Below, in pieces: positions 1 to 13,100 of a DNA stretch of 64,000 nt. A model generated the notes under the pieces. That model did not search any database and was not told the DNA's origin. It saw only the letters and a program-made list of their open reading frames with translations. This stretch comes from Cucumis sativus (Eukaryota > Streptophyta > Magnoliopsida > Cucurbitales > Cucurbitaceae): NCBI RefSeq assembly GCF_000004075.3, contig NC_026655.2:1302001-1366000 (forward strand). Direction: 5' to 3'. The translations under genes and the position numbers were made by a program. Numbering within the stretch: position 1 is the first letter of the stretch; every line of letters begins with the position of its first letter.

Positions 1-532
1 CCAGGAAGTTGCTGAGCTATTATAGCCCATCTACATTCATAAGAATAACAGAAAACGAAGAGAACAGTCAATGGTCTCGGAGCAAAAACCGAGTCAGTCA
101 GGAAATGTCTCGATGAACATTAAAACAAAACCAAGAAACAAGTTCTTAATGATATGTTGCATATTTTAATGTACCTGCTACCAATTGCTGCATGAAGTCT
201 GATAATCAATTCCTCTTCTTGGGATGTGAAGTTTTGATGCTTAAGATCAGGCCTTAAGTAATTGGTCCATCTAAGTCTACAGCTCTTTCCACATCTTCTT
301 AATCCTGTGAAGCATCTCAAACACAACATTCAAGTTCAAGTCTCCACATAGCTTTATGTATAAAAACCAACCAAAATCGTCAGAAATTCAAATTTCAACC
401 TGCTTTCTTTGGAGCAGAGGTCCAGTTGCTCGTGCCGTGTTTTGACACATATGCAAGTATTTTAGCATCTTCCTCTGCAGTCCAGAGATCTCTTTTGAGG
501 TTTAACTTGTCACAGGAAGGAATTCTTACCAT
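1..532 (-). CDS. R2R3-MYB transcription factor, TDF1/MYB35-like (5' part, cut by window start)
   Basis: Three exons are visible on the minus strand: exon 1 at 400-532 (133 nt), exon 2 at 175-304 (130 nt) and the start of exon 3 at 1-30. All junctions are GT-AG, and 133/130 nt are the classic first two exon sizes of plant R2R3-MYB genes. The protein starts [17 protein letters not shown] and continues with the R2 repeat ([30 protein letters not shown]) and R3 ([31 protein letters not shown]). The [14 protein letters not shown] stretch and R3 resemble TDF1/MYB35, a regulator of tapetum and anther development; MYB80 is the next closest group. The helix tryptophans seen so far are intact. Several normally invariant residues differ (PSC for PCC, KRDLW for KRGLW, HGTSNW for HGTGNW), so this may be a diverged paralogue. 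The end of R3 and the activation domain lie outside the window. Confidence 0.85.
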
Positions 533-2210
533 ATTTTATCTGTTTGTATAGAAATATGTCAGGAAATGAACGATAAAAAAGCTAATGAGAAGGTGAAATC
601 AAGGGGTGAACTTTGGATTGAGGAAATGAGCCTTGTTTTACTTGAAAACGGTCCTTAAAGGGAATGGGAGGAGCAAATGATATGGTTTAGAAGGTATGAT
701 AAGTGTGGAAGCAAGAAAAGCATGGACCTTCTCACATTAAACTATATTAGCATGATAAGTAACATCAACTTAACACATTCTAAGAAGAAATTAGAAATAA
801 TGACTTTTCTGTGTCTTTCTGCCCTTCCCAACCATATTCACATGTTTGGCTTCAAGAACAACATATCGGTCAGGTTCGAATCCGGTGAGTTATTCGGTTA
901 AGCATTCTTTTAATTGCCCATATATAATAGTGAGTCATGTCAAAGGAAATGAACTACTCTTTTCTTTATGATCACAAGTTTGAAAGAGTGATTATTTTAA
1001 GCCAAAAACTTAAATTGTTGTAGTTTAATACTGAAAACCTTTTCAAAATTACGACCACAAAAGCAAGAAGTTGTAAGAATAATTAAACTAAATCTAAAGG
1101 TGAAACTACAGGCTAATGTACTGATTCTTTAATACATAGTTTTGTTCATAACCAGGTTTGATAGAAGAACTTTCCTAAGAGCCTCTTCATCTTCATCACT
1201 CTTAATGCCTATTGCTAAGAAATTGGCTCTGCCAAAGCTACTGCTCGTACTTGACATGCAGAAACCAATGATGGCCGAGGGTTTCATCTTTCCATCTTGG
1301 TTTCAACTTTATTTGACAATCTGTCCTTTATGCAATGGTTATATTAAGCTTGGCCGTTGACAACTATGTTGTTTATGTAACGGTTATATTAAGCTTATCC
1401 GGAGATTTGAACTAAATTTTGAATCTTGAAATTAATAAGTTTGTGTTTGAGATGCAATAGTCTAGACTAAATAAACATTAGAGAGAGCGAAGAAAGAAAA
1501 AGCTAAAGTTTCTCGTAAAGTATGCAAACTTCAATTATAAACTCAATAAGATTCAATTAATTTTAACACCATTGTTCAAACACTAAAATATTCTTTCGTC
1601 TCCTTTCTCAACCAACGAGCCTATTTCTAGCAAGAGTTGTTGAAATAAAATAACCATATAGGTAAGTTAAGCAATGGATCTTAGGCAGCATTAGAAGGGC
1701 AAATGCAGAATTCGATAAAAATGAGCTAATCATTTGAGGGAGGACGGTTGAATTACAAAACAGAATAATATCCGCAAGTAATTAAAACAGACCCATCCAA
1801 CCCATTTATATCTAGAGGGGAGATTTAAAGTCAGTATCATAATAGATAGAGCTTATACATCTAAAAGCCAACTCTTTCGGTTACAATATTAGTCAAAAGG
1901 TTATTGTACACTGATGGGTAAAACTATAGAAACACCAAACAAATTCCCCTTCCATCTATTGTTGGGTTTTCATTGAATGTGGACATTACTAAAAAAATGG
2001 ACTCCCTAATCTATCAACTCATCATCATCCTTTTGCTCCTTGCTGCAGTAACTGCACCAAGACACAGCTCGATCGAATTAGCCTGAGGAAGAACTCCGAT
2101 GCTAATATCTTCTGCAGGCTTACCACAAAATTTATAGTTTACTATCATACATTCCGATTCGACGAGAGAATATTATAGTGATTGCTATTAAGCAAGCAAA
2201 ACAAACGGTG
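533..2210. other. Spacer between the MYB-like gene and the DDT gene
   Basis: AT-rich DNA holding the upstream region of the MYB-like gene (from 533) and the 3' flank of the DDT-domain gene (down from 2210). Short open frames at 677-901 and 1142-1360 have no recognisable protein character. A stretch at about 2014-2160 reads open on the minus strand just past the DDT stop codon and is described in the findings. No RNA gene or mobile element was recognised. Confidence 0.5.
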
Positions 2211-5200
2211 CTAGAAATCATCTGTATCATCTTTCAATTCTGAAGTTGGGGCATCCTCAAAACCAGAGCCCGGAGCAAGCTCATTGAGATCAAGAAACCT
2301 TGTTTTTTTTGTACCGTCGGTTTCATCTTGATCTGGGCTAACCGATTTTTCAGGAGGATTTTGTTCCTCTACATTCTGTGCATAAACTTCATCAGGTTGG
2401 TCAACTTTCATTTCTTGATCATCGTCTTCTTCGTCATCCTCATTGTCAGACCCTTGACTTAAGTCAACTGAATAATCTCCATTCTCACTAGCATCATCTG
2501 TGTGTTCATCAGATGCAGCATTAGTCTTTTTAACTTTATTATTCTCTGGTTCAGATTCTGATAAATCATATTGTCCATAATTTATTCGGCTTCGAGTAGC
2601 CCTTTTACTACGTCTGAGACCCGACTGAATCTCACCAACAGACCTTAACTTCGTCTCCCTTCGCGTACGTCCTGGTAATTTTTTTACTTTGCGTGGTTGG
2701 TCACTATCTTCACTAATGCTCAAGGATTCTTCTTCTTCTTCCTCCTCCTCTTCATCATTTTCTTCTTCATAGTGATACTCTTCATCTCCTTCAGAACTGC
2801 TGGACGTTTTCCGCCTTTGCTTGCGTTTTCGTAGATATTCCTCATCATATACAGCTTCACCAACTATATCATCATCACTGTCGAAATCTGCATCATTATC
2901 TGATAATGCTTCCACATAATCCTTTTCAGAATACCGCTGTGGCCTTTGCCTTCGTCTATTGCTAAATGTTAAATCAACAAATAAGAATCTGGTAATACTT
3001 TTAAGGTAATAGAAACACATAGTTCCCATTTTCTATACCTGCGATCCAACTGTTCAGACAGTTGGTCGTCTTCATCGGCATCGTCATAATCAGGTGACTT
3101 GGGAGACAGTGCACTGAAATTGGAGTTCTGAGATGGATATGATGGACCGCTCCATTTTCCATTTGCAGAAGGTTCAAGCTTTATAGCAGCTTCTCTTCTA
3201 TGATTAGGTTCTGGAGATGGAGGCTTACGCCTGACATAATAGTAGGTATAAGGTAATGCAAGATAACGAATGATACCATCTAGATAATAAAGAAGAGATG
3301 ATCATCTAGATATTAAATCCATACTTGGTTGTTTTGATAGCCTCGTTGATCGATCGGTCATAATCATCTGCAAAATGATTTAATATTCAATTACAATGTT
3401 CAAAATAATACTGGGATATTAGCATCAGCAACATTGATCATTACCCACAAGGAAAGATTGCAGAAATTATATATTCTTCAGAAAAATGGTTACATAATAA
3501 TGAGAATATTACATGAAATGGGGTGGGGTGTTTCAAACTTATGGATGCTTAGAAGAAGATATGCTGCTAATGTTGACAATAGTTGCAAAATTATACGCAC
3601 TAAACTTGTAAGAATTACAGGTCAATAAAGAACTCATGGTAGTTTCTGACATAAGCAGCCACTCATAGTAAGTAATCCCATGCATTCAAATGACAAGATG
3701 TTAGTAAAAGAAAATGGTTTATGTCAAAGCAAGCCATTATAACATAGCCTTCTGTAGATAGCAGCTACAAGATGTTACATTGTATATGTTAAAAATACAG
3801 AAACTATAACCGATATTTGAAAAGGCTCCATCACGATGACAACAATGCTCGTTTGTCTAACCAAAATCTACTTTTTGATAACAGTATTGAATAGTATGGA
3901 GAATGAATCTAGAAAAAACAATGAACTCAGGAAAAACAAAAAAATAAGTGACCTGTGTGTGTTTCTATCCCTTGACGAGGTGTGGGGGATTCTTATCTAC
4001 ATCAGTTCATGTGATTGTTCCTATTTTCCATTTTTGTTTATAGAAAACATATTCAAGATCATAACCATATTAAAAAACCATGAAGATCCTTGCAAAGTAT
4101 CTTTATCAATTTGCCCTCGTGGTGTGTTATGTGTGAATCTGATGCAGAGAATCAGTGTCAATTTTTATGCATTGTTTGTTTGCTTATCGATTCTGGACCC
4201 CTATTTTGGAGGCTTTTGGGAGTCTTATTTTGAAACTGAATGTTGACAATGCACACCAATCAAGTTTATTGTTTTAGTTGAAAATAAAAAACACAACTAG
4301 AATGGTTAAAACTGCACACAAAAATAAAAGCTTCAAGAAAACAAAAAAACAAGACCAAACTGAAATCTGCATACCAAACGTATAAGTGACCGGCTTCCTG
4401 TCACGAAGTGAGCGTCCTGGACCAAGTCCATCTACAAGTGCAAAACTATCCAAGAGAAGAGCTTGTCTATGCTGTTTTTTCAACAACCTTTCTTTTCTCT
4501 GTTCAAAGAAGTTAATGCACCACTTAATCAAACATGTTCGTTATATGCAATAATTGGCCTAGAGGGCAGCACTTAAGCAAGGATCTGACAATAAAGATAC
4601 AAAATGAGTACCTTGTGAACCTTCTCGATCTCGGGAAGCATGTCCACCTTCAACTTTTTCCCAAGTGAAGCCTCTGTTCGATTTTTACTTGTAAAGAGCT
4701 TTTCCTGCAGCATAATAGAAAGAAGTTCTAACAAGGAATTTTTTTGGATAAGAAGTGATTTCCTTGATGAACAAAATATCCAAAAAGATACAAAATGAGA
4801 GCCCTTTCAGAGGAAGTACAATGGTGCAATCAAGGTGCAACAAGAGAGATTAAACTATGTACTTTGAGAGGATGTCCTTGTTTACAACAAAAGAGAGCAG
4901 AAAAGGTAAATCAATAATCACCGGTGAGAATTGGATCACAGAGTTCAAAGATCCATTATGAAGCAGGGGACAGAAAATTGCAAAATTACCCAGGCCATAT
5001 GAAAAGAGAGAAATAAGAGAAAATGGAAAGCCATGTACATAATCTTTTTTCTAAAAAAAATAAATGAGGGTGGAAAATTTTCGTACACATCTCACTCTTT
5101 TATACAAGTAGCCAAAAAATTTAATTTGTAATGAACAAGCATCCGCCCCTCATCAGGAAGTTAACTTTTGTGGCTAAAGTCACCCATACTCAAAGATTTT

Positions 5201-8200
5201 TACTCTGTCTATCACATAAAAGAACCATTAAATGATACTAGCAAGAACAAAAAAGGTAAAGATCAAAGCTCTCCCAATAAAAAATTGGGAAAAGCACAAG
5301 TTAGTAGTGGATAAGCACACCATCAACTTGTAGATTTTCAATTAAAAAAAGTTCAGAGGCATATTCTGCAATAGTCTTACAAATTTTTTACCCTCTCCTT
5401 TCGTTCTTACATTATTCCAAGCTTCTTTTTCTTCAAATACTACCAACCACCAATTTGACCTTATAAATAGTCAAATTAACAGTGAAGTAGTAGTACTAAC
5501 TATTAGATAAAGACTTAGTATACGTAATATATTCAAACATACAGCTTAAATGTAACCAAAAGAAACAGGAAATTGCTGCTGAGTTTCTAAGTTTTCAATT
5601 CTGTTCTTTAAAAACACGATTTTTTTTATAAAAGGAAACAAAAGTGATGACTATTGGCAAAAGATCATAATGTCCAATTCTGGAGACCTTTTGTTTCCAC
5701 GCTTGAAAAAAACAACTTGCCATGAATATGATATCTATCTAGTGTGATGTATGGAATATATGACAAAGGTGGAGTGTTAGAGTATTTCTATTGCTCGGTC
5801 ATGTCATATAGGTCCGAGTCGGACATCCAATTGCTTCGTGCTCGGGGTAGAAGTTTTGTATAAATGTATCGCCATGCTATTAAGTATTTTCAGTGATCCA
5901 TTTCCCACAGGGTCTACAGTCCAAAAAAATATTGTACGATGGAAAAATAACAAAACCAACCTGTAAACTAGAGCTTTCTTTCAGCCATAAAGCATTAAAA
6001 CAGATTCTTCAACATAAAGTTGTAATCTTAGTTATTTTAAATGAGAGAAAAAAATGAAAACAAATTAGCATGAAGTGATAAAAGTCTCACTCTTGATTAT
6101 TCATACCACAGGGATGGTTAATGTAAGTACTTGCTCACTTTCGATGGTTAATGCCCGTCTAATCTTTCCCAATGTTATCGGCAAAAGATTAACATTCAGA
6201 ACTATGAACTTGACCAAAATATAGGTATATTTAATTTATCAAATTGGATTTAATTTGGTGAATCTTCTGTAAGTAAATTCTTGCATTGCAACTCCTTACC
6301 TCCGATAAATTCTATTTCGCCCAAGTTTTGAATAGTCAGTTAAAAGACAGAAACCACAGACTAACAATTTTTTTTCCTTGGGGGGGAGGGAGGGGGTTGA
6401 AATGTTTTTCATGGATTGCATGTGCAAGGATGAAAGTTTAGCTACTCACTGATACATCTTGAAATTCATCAAAATTGGTTGCAACTGTTTCCCACAGATA
6501 TGTTGTAGAAGGAAGGACCTGTGAACCTTTGGTCTTGGCTTTTTTTAACTCAACTTTCCTAATCTCACGGTACAAACGATGACCAATTATGGGATCATCC
6601 TCATACCTACAATAACAATTGCCCACATGGTCAGCACAGATTAATACATTTAAGAAGTCAGGATCTTTTATGCCATTTGAAAAAAATGCCACAACATGAA
6701 CAGGTTAAAAGAAAACTACATTACCAGAAATAAGTTCCATGGGAGTCCCCACCAATTCGTTCTTTGCGAAAAGCTGAAAGTTGAACTCCATGTTTTAGTG
6801 AATTTTCAATGTAGCTTCGGATATCTTCTTGCTGCAACAAACAATTTTTTTATTATTATTGAGCACAGCTTTCACTGAGCAAAAATAAATAATTATAGGA
6901 GCATACAATAAGCCAAGTCCACAAAAGCATGGTCCAACGAAAAAAAGGCTCTCCAGCTATACAAAATAGGCACAATTGAGTAATTACAAAAAGACTTCAG
7001 AATCGAAGCATGGAGTGAAACATGAAATCTAGCAGGGAACCAAAACATCATTAGAATCCCTTTCCAACACTCTAAACACTCGCACATAATTCCCCCCCCC
7101 CCCCCCCCCCCCCCCAGAGAGGAACTCCTGATCGCCAAACTTCAACAATACTAAAATAACTGGCTGTAGGATAAACACCCAACATGGCATACAAAGCTAT
7201 GAGGTAGAAGACGTAGGATCACCAAACAATATGTGACAAATAATCAAAAGTGAAAAAACTGAATAACAATAATTTAAAGCCTAATCACTTGAAGAAGTCA
7301 AAGAATCCTGCTACATTACTAAAATTTCTCAAAGAGGATTGAAAAGAACATTGACAGGTTCTCAAGAGAGCTGGTGTAACCTCATGCGAGCACAACATAA
7401 AGTAACTCTAAACCAATAAAGGAATGCTGTTCAGTTCAAGGTACTGTGTAAAACACTATCAACTTCACAAAGCCAAATAAATATTGACCAGGACATATGG
7501 TATTTATTAGGAAGACAGTACCTCAACTCGGATGTCACATAGTGCTTTCAAGATGACCACACGCATCCCAGGATCAAGAGTTTTATAAACTTCAATTTCA
7601 ACTCTGAAAACTCAAAATGAATAGATACATGAGAATGGAGAGATTTTTTCTGATATGGGACAGGAAATCTATAGGTACTTACCCATGTGAAGCAACAATA
7701 GGCAAATCCCCTTCAGCAACCTGCACAAAAAATCAAGGATTGTGCTTTAGATTGGAAGCTGGAAATATATGATTCTACCACACCCATGATACAGGAAATA
7801 TAGGGCTAGATATGAAAAAAAGGGTAGATACCCAGTGCCACCAGTCTCGCAATTTTCTGCACAATACAGTCACCCACGTACCCCGAGTAAGGGCCATCCT
7901 TGTAATAGGAGGAATTGCCTGAAAAGCACATAAACAAAAGTTATAGGGAGCTTATTACATTAAATGAATAACCAAATTTTTCATTGAGAAAAAAAAAAAA
8001 GAGAAAATATAAGGACATACAAATGAATTAGCAAATATTTAATAGATGTTTTCATAACAAGGTTAACAGAGAGGTGTGCAGTTGCAACTTGGTAGAAGGA
8101 TAAAGTTTTCCGTTGATTTCCACAGATAAGAAAAATGCAAAAGTAGAACAGGTAAAATTTCGCAGATGGAAGTAAAGTGACAATTAGTAAAGATTGTTGG

Positions 8201-10103
8201 GGGGCTTGAACACATGATATGAGAGAACAGTTTTAAGCCTGTGCGCTAATGGGACATGAACCCTACTCTGCTTCAACAACTAAAGTTCATATCTAAAACC
8301 TAGAAATAGAACATTGGACTAAAGCTTACTAAACTTTATAGGAACGGAAGCTAAAAATTGAAATATCATTTAGCAGCCAACAAGAAGGTAAGAAGTTTAA
8401 TTCACCTCTCAAATTAAAACCACTGTGAACAAGTTATAAATTGACGTTGTTCACCACTCAGGGGAAGCTAAACAATAAGACAAAAAACATATACAAATAA
8501 AAGATGAATGCTTCCATCTGATAATCCAATTTTTCAATCACCAAAAACTTGAAGAATTCCTAGTACACCAAAACATCAGAAGGCTGTCAACAGAAAATGG
8601 GATGGCTGGTCGTTTACAATACCTATCCACACAACAGTTTGAAAGTTTAAAAGATTTATCAGGCACGTGAGAACCTTTCACAAAACAGCCCTATTCATTA
8701 ACATAAAAGCAAATCGAAGTATATGTATAACAATTCAAAGTTGGTTTTAATCAAACAAAACATTGATCATCCAAAAGAAAAATGTGAAAATTTTAAGACG
8801 AAAATCCAATAAACTAAAAACAACTACATTTGCTAAAGACTAACTTTCATCATGATTAGTTCAAAGACTAATCAACCAACACGCATGAACCTTTTTGCAA
8901 TGCTTATAAAACTTAAAATTCACACAGAAGTCCAATTAAAGAGAAGAGGCTCTTAGAGCAACTCCAAGTAGGAAAGGGAAGCATTTGCAAGCAGTGAGCA
9001 TAATATTTCAACCAGAGAAGAACATGCCATTGAATAACTAACTATCGATGACAGAACCCTGCAACTTTTTTATCTTAAAATCTAAACTCGATGCACCTCT
9101 CAGATGAGAAACGAATATATTCGGTTAACTTCTTTTAAATAAACACCTGAAAAGGTAGTGCTTAGCCAGAATAAATAACTTGAGAAACTAACACTTTAAC
9201 TCACACCAAATCTCAAATTATCAGAACTACTGATTTTTTTCCGATGGTTAGACACCATCAGAACTTTAAGATGATATGGTCAGATTAAAACAGAGAATTC
9301 AAATAACAACGAGTGGAACCAACTGAAAAGTAAGTTCAACTACAATGATGAGCACCCAAAGCTAAAACGACTAACAAAATGTGAATATGGAACCACATTA
9401 TCTACAAGCCCATTGCTTTTATCAATCAGAGAAGTAACACAAAACCATAAACCCAGCAAAACCTTGAAGTTTAAATCCATGTTCCAACCTTTAGTAATGG
9501 AATGTGTATGTCACTCAAAGTGTCGTTGGGTGTAATCAAGGCGGTCTCAAACTCCTCAACTGTGAATTCATTATGAATATTCAGTAGTGGCCTAAAGACC
9601 TGCAGCTCGCAAAAGAAAAAAAAAATCGAACTCTCAAACGCAGCAATACGCAAATTTTAAACAAGAAGACACAATCCACCAAAGCTTACATGCAAGAAAT
9701 TAAGGACAGACGCGAGTTCCCACTTAGACCGAAGGCTCCAACGCGGCAACTGGGAAGGCGAAGGCTCCTCAACCAAAGGGGTCACGATCTTGCTGCATTG
9801 CTGCTGCTGTGGCGACTCCTCCTCTTGCTGCTCCTTTTTAGGCTTCGGCTTTCGCTCAACCACTGACTGAGCAGCCAATAGCCGCTCGGCAGCACGAATA
9901 GTACAAGACCGAGAGGGTCGGTTCCTTCTGGTGGTGGGTTGTTCACTGTTAGTCGTTGTGGTTGTAGTCGTGGGCTCGTTCTCAGCTATAAGGTCGTCGT
10001 TAGCCGTATTGGGGTTGGGGTTTTCGATGTGCGAAAGTGGCTCAGGGGAGGATCGGTCACAGGGGATCGGAGGAGGAGAAGAAGAAGAAGAATCTTGCGA
10101 CAT
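2211..10103 (-). CDS. DDT domain-containing protein, DDR4-like (putative ISWI remodeller partner)
   Basis: Twelve exons (minus): 9690-10103, 9489-9599, 7832-7918, 7683-7720, 7522-7603, 6725-6831, 6450-6606, 4612-4704, 4375-4498, 3325-3367, 3039-3230, 2211-2961. All are GT-AG and sum to 2199 nt (732 aa). The N-terminus is Ser/Pro/Thr-rich and disordered. The DDT domain spans about residues 125-190 (SKWELASVLNFLHVFRPLL, then FTVEEFETALI). It is followed by a conserved WHIM-like part with RDWWHWVAEGDLPI, LDPGMRVVILKALCDIRVEQ and FWYEDDPIIGHRLYREI. The C-terminal third is acidic and Lys/Arg-rich with long Glu runs, ending near a FLDLNELAPG motif. In Arabidopsis, DDR-type proteins bind ISWI ATPases (CHR11/CHR17) and act in nucleosome spacing; that role is inferred by family. 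The start is the first in-frame ATG after the leader. Confidence 0.9.
7092..7115. repeat. 24-nt poly-C tract in an intron of the DDT gene
   Basis: An uninterrupted run of 24 C (G on the transcribed strand) lies inside the intron between exons 5 and 6 of the DDT gene. Long G/C homopolymers are rare in AT-rich plant DNA. The length should be treated as uncertain because such runs are error-prone in sequencing. Confidence 0.9.
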
Positions 10104-13100
10104 AGTCGACGAGATCACGAACAACAAAGCAAGTTAAAGCAGGAAGATTACATGTAAAAGATCCCCAGTTGGGTATATTTGCATTTGAAAGAGGAATGAA
10201 TTAGTAACAACAAAAAGGGTTAGTTTTTATTTGTTAACAAAGAAACCCAGAAAGCAAGAACGAAGAAGAAGAAGAAGATGGAGGACCAAAGGTCCAAACC
10301 ATCATTCAAGAAAGAAAAAAGGAAAGAGTTTTTTAGGTTTTTGTATTTCTAGTGCTAAACGTATTTATTTTCTTCTTCCTTACCCTTTTTCCTCAACTTT
10401 ATACTAAACTACAAATTGGGGGAAATTTTAACAAGAGAAAGAAACAGAAAGTAGAAAGAAGAGGAAACAGAAATGGAGGAAGATGAGAAGAGAAGAAAAA
10501 TGGAAGGGCCAAAGCCAAAAACCAAAGGACACACTACCTGGAAGTGGGATTCAGAGCCTTTGAATTCATTCCTTTTTTTTTAACCTTTCAGTAAATTTCT
10601 TTTCCTTTTCCCTTAATCAGTGTTTCAAACAAATCCCCTTTCATGAAACTTAACATAAAGATTGAATTTTTATGTTCACCCAACAATTTATGTTTGTTGT
10701 AAGGACCTAAAGAAAAAGGGGAAATAAGATAATTTTAGGGTTTTTCTCTTCCTCACCCTTTCGGTCTTATGATTCCATTGGTGGGTTACTGTTTGAATGT
10801 CCTTTCTTCACCCATGAAACTTGTTCATCCAACAAAGTTAAAGTCTTTGGCTTTTCTTTTCATTTTTCCTTTTTTAAAAAGAAAATAATAATAGAAACCT
10901 TTTATATTCTTCTCTGAGATTACTGAATATCATCAGCAATTTCAATGGTTAATATAGCATTGGGTTTTTCTATATTTACCTTGTAGTTTTTGTAGTTTTC
11001 TTCTTTCCTTTTTTTTCTGAAGTATTAAGTTGGCTTAACGCTGCTAATTAAGGAGCTCAGGTGCTTAATAAACCCTTCTAAGCAAAAAAATTAGCTGATC
11101 TAAATGAGTCAACTTTCTGCTAAATTTTGGCTCTAGTTTATTAAACTAAATGGGGTCTGGATTTACTCAAGGAAGATCAAGTTAATATGTATCTGCTTTG
11201 AAGAATCTTTCCTTTTATGTTAAAACTATATTTGCTTGAATGTAGGAGGTTCTCTGTAGCAGTCAGATTCTTGCTGTTTCTGAATTTGTAATCATTTCGG
11301 TATGTCACCACACAATTTTTAAATTTTCATTGGAGTTTCATCATGGAAGAGTGATGAAAGCCAAACACTCAACTTGAGAATCAGCTTTCAAAACTCATCA
11401 TAATCATGAGTTTAAATCAAAATATGATTATCCTCTACTTCTTTGTTATAAAATAAGGTGAGCAAATTGAAAAATCTACTCGAAAAACGTAATGATAGTT
11501 ATAATTATTTCTCAAAACTTTCAACTATAAAATTAGAATATTCAATCTCAGACAAATGCTAAAATCGGATCATCGAATATACAATATAGTAACAATTGTA
11601 ACAATTCTGTAAGTTTATTTAGGGGTCTAATTTCTATTGTTATTTTAAATTTGAGAATCAAAGAGTGTTCAATAATGCTATACCCATGGAAGAAGTTAAG
11701 AAGAAGTAAACTCCAAAGGGATTGTGCAAAGTGTATGAAAAGCCATTTTTAGGATTAAATGTCGTTGGCTTCAATTCAATCAATCAATGCATATGAAGTT
11801 TGGGTTGAACAATTGACTCTATAATCAAAGTTTCTCGCTTTTTTACATCTTTGCATCTGTTGGTAGCTCTTTTACTATTAGTCTCTTTTTTTCCTTTTTT
11901 TTTTTTTTGTGGCTGAGTTATTTCGGCAGTCAATCATTCTCTCTTTTCATTTTCATTTGTCTGTTTGGATAATGTATGATCATAATATAACTTGTCCTTC
12001 GAAATCAAATGGAATTTGATTGTGCAACTTTTGTAAATTGTTGCTTTATTTTACCCATCACCTGGTGTATTCATATTTCTACACATTATAAACACACTTT
12101 TCTGATGACAAATTCTTCACGCTATCAGGCAATATAATAGCCAACTATTTACATGGCAGTAAATGGGAAAGGAGGAAGCAACAACTCGAGTAGCGAACAA
12201 GATTAGCAGAGATTCATTCCTTCTCCTCAGATTGCTAGTACAGAAATAGCTTAATAGCTTATTTACTTCTTTACAACTCAATGAATAAATAGTAATGGTA
12301 AAGGGCTTCCAACTACGGAAGCATCGCAGAAGAATATCCTGCTTACGTTTTAGTTTATGCTTTGAAAGTACGAACCTCCTTTCTCTTGCACTTGACCAAC
12401 CCTGAACTCTATTCTCCATCAAGTGAACTAGGGGCTTTAATGACAGAACCATGTAAGAGTTCTCCATTCTGGCTGATTCTTGCTTCACGACAGCATATGT
12501 TGCATGCATACGAATCCTACGAGCTTGGACGGATGCCGGGACCTAAAAACTGGAGATTCAACTACAATGACTTCATCCCAAAGGTGGGAACATAGTTGGT
12601 TTAAACGGTTCTTGCTTGAGTAATGTTAAAAGAATTATATTCAAGAAAACATTATTCTATACAACCCGTTTTTAAGGTGCAAAGCACACAGACAGCCAGG
12701 TTATGCTCATGTGAGATTTGTATTGCAAAATATACTACAAAATGTCAAATAATATTCTCCAACAGGTAGCTTTTAAGCATATAAACAATACCACTGCAAA
12801 CTTTCTTATATATAAAGTTGCTAAAGAAACAAACATAATGAAGAAAAAAAAATGACACTTGCTGACAAAACGAAAGTGGAAAAGGAATTTACAAGAGGAA
12901 GAAGAAACTAATGGGGGAGATTAACGTATAAAACAATAGATGGAAAAAATATCATGAGGTTTTTGAAGAACTAATGGGGAGTTATGTATAACTAGGCACA
13001 TTCCTGAATGAAGCTGCCTTACATGGGACTGATTGAAGTAGGCACATTCCTGAATGAAGCTGCCTTACATGGGACTGATTGAAGTGTCAACGGTGTGCTC

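Noticed and set aside
841..900. caggttcgaatccggtg resembles a tRNA T-loop (B box)
   Set aside because: No A box, anticodon arm or acceptor stem can be folded around it within 60-90 bp.
3836..4246. 136-codon open frame on the plus strand
   Set aside because: Lies antisense inside an intron of the DDT gene, has no recognisable motif and an AT-driven composition.
9931..10157. Plus-strand frames at the DDT gene start
   Set aside because: Antisense shadows of its low-complexity first exon.
12117..12595. Overlapping open frames on both strands between the DDT and NFD4-like genes
   Set aside because: No family resemblance; the minus frame is closed by stops immediately upstream and shows no splice-supported extension.
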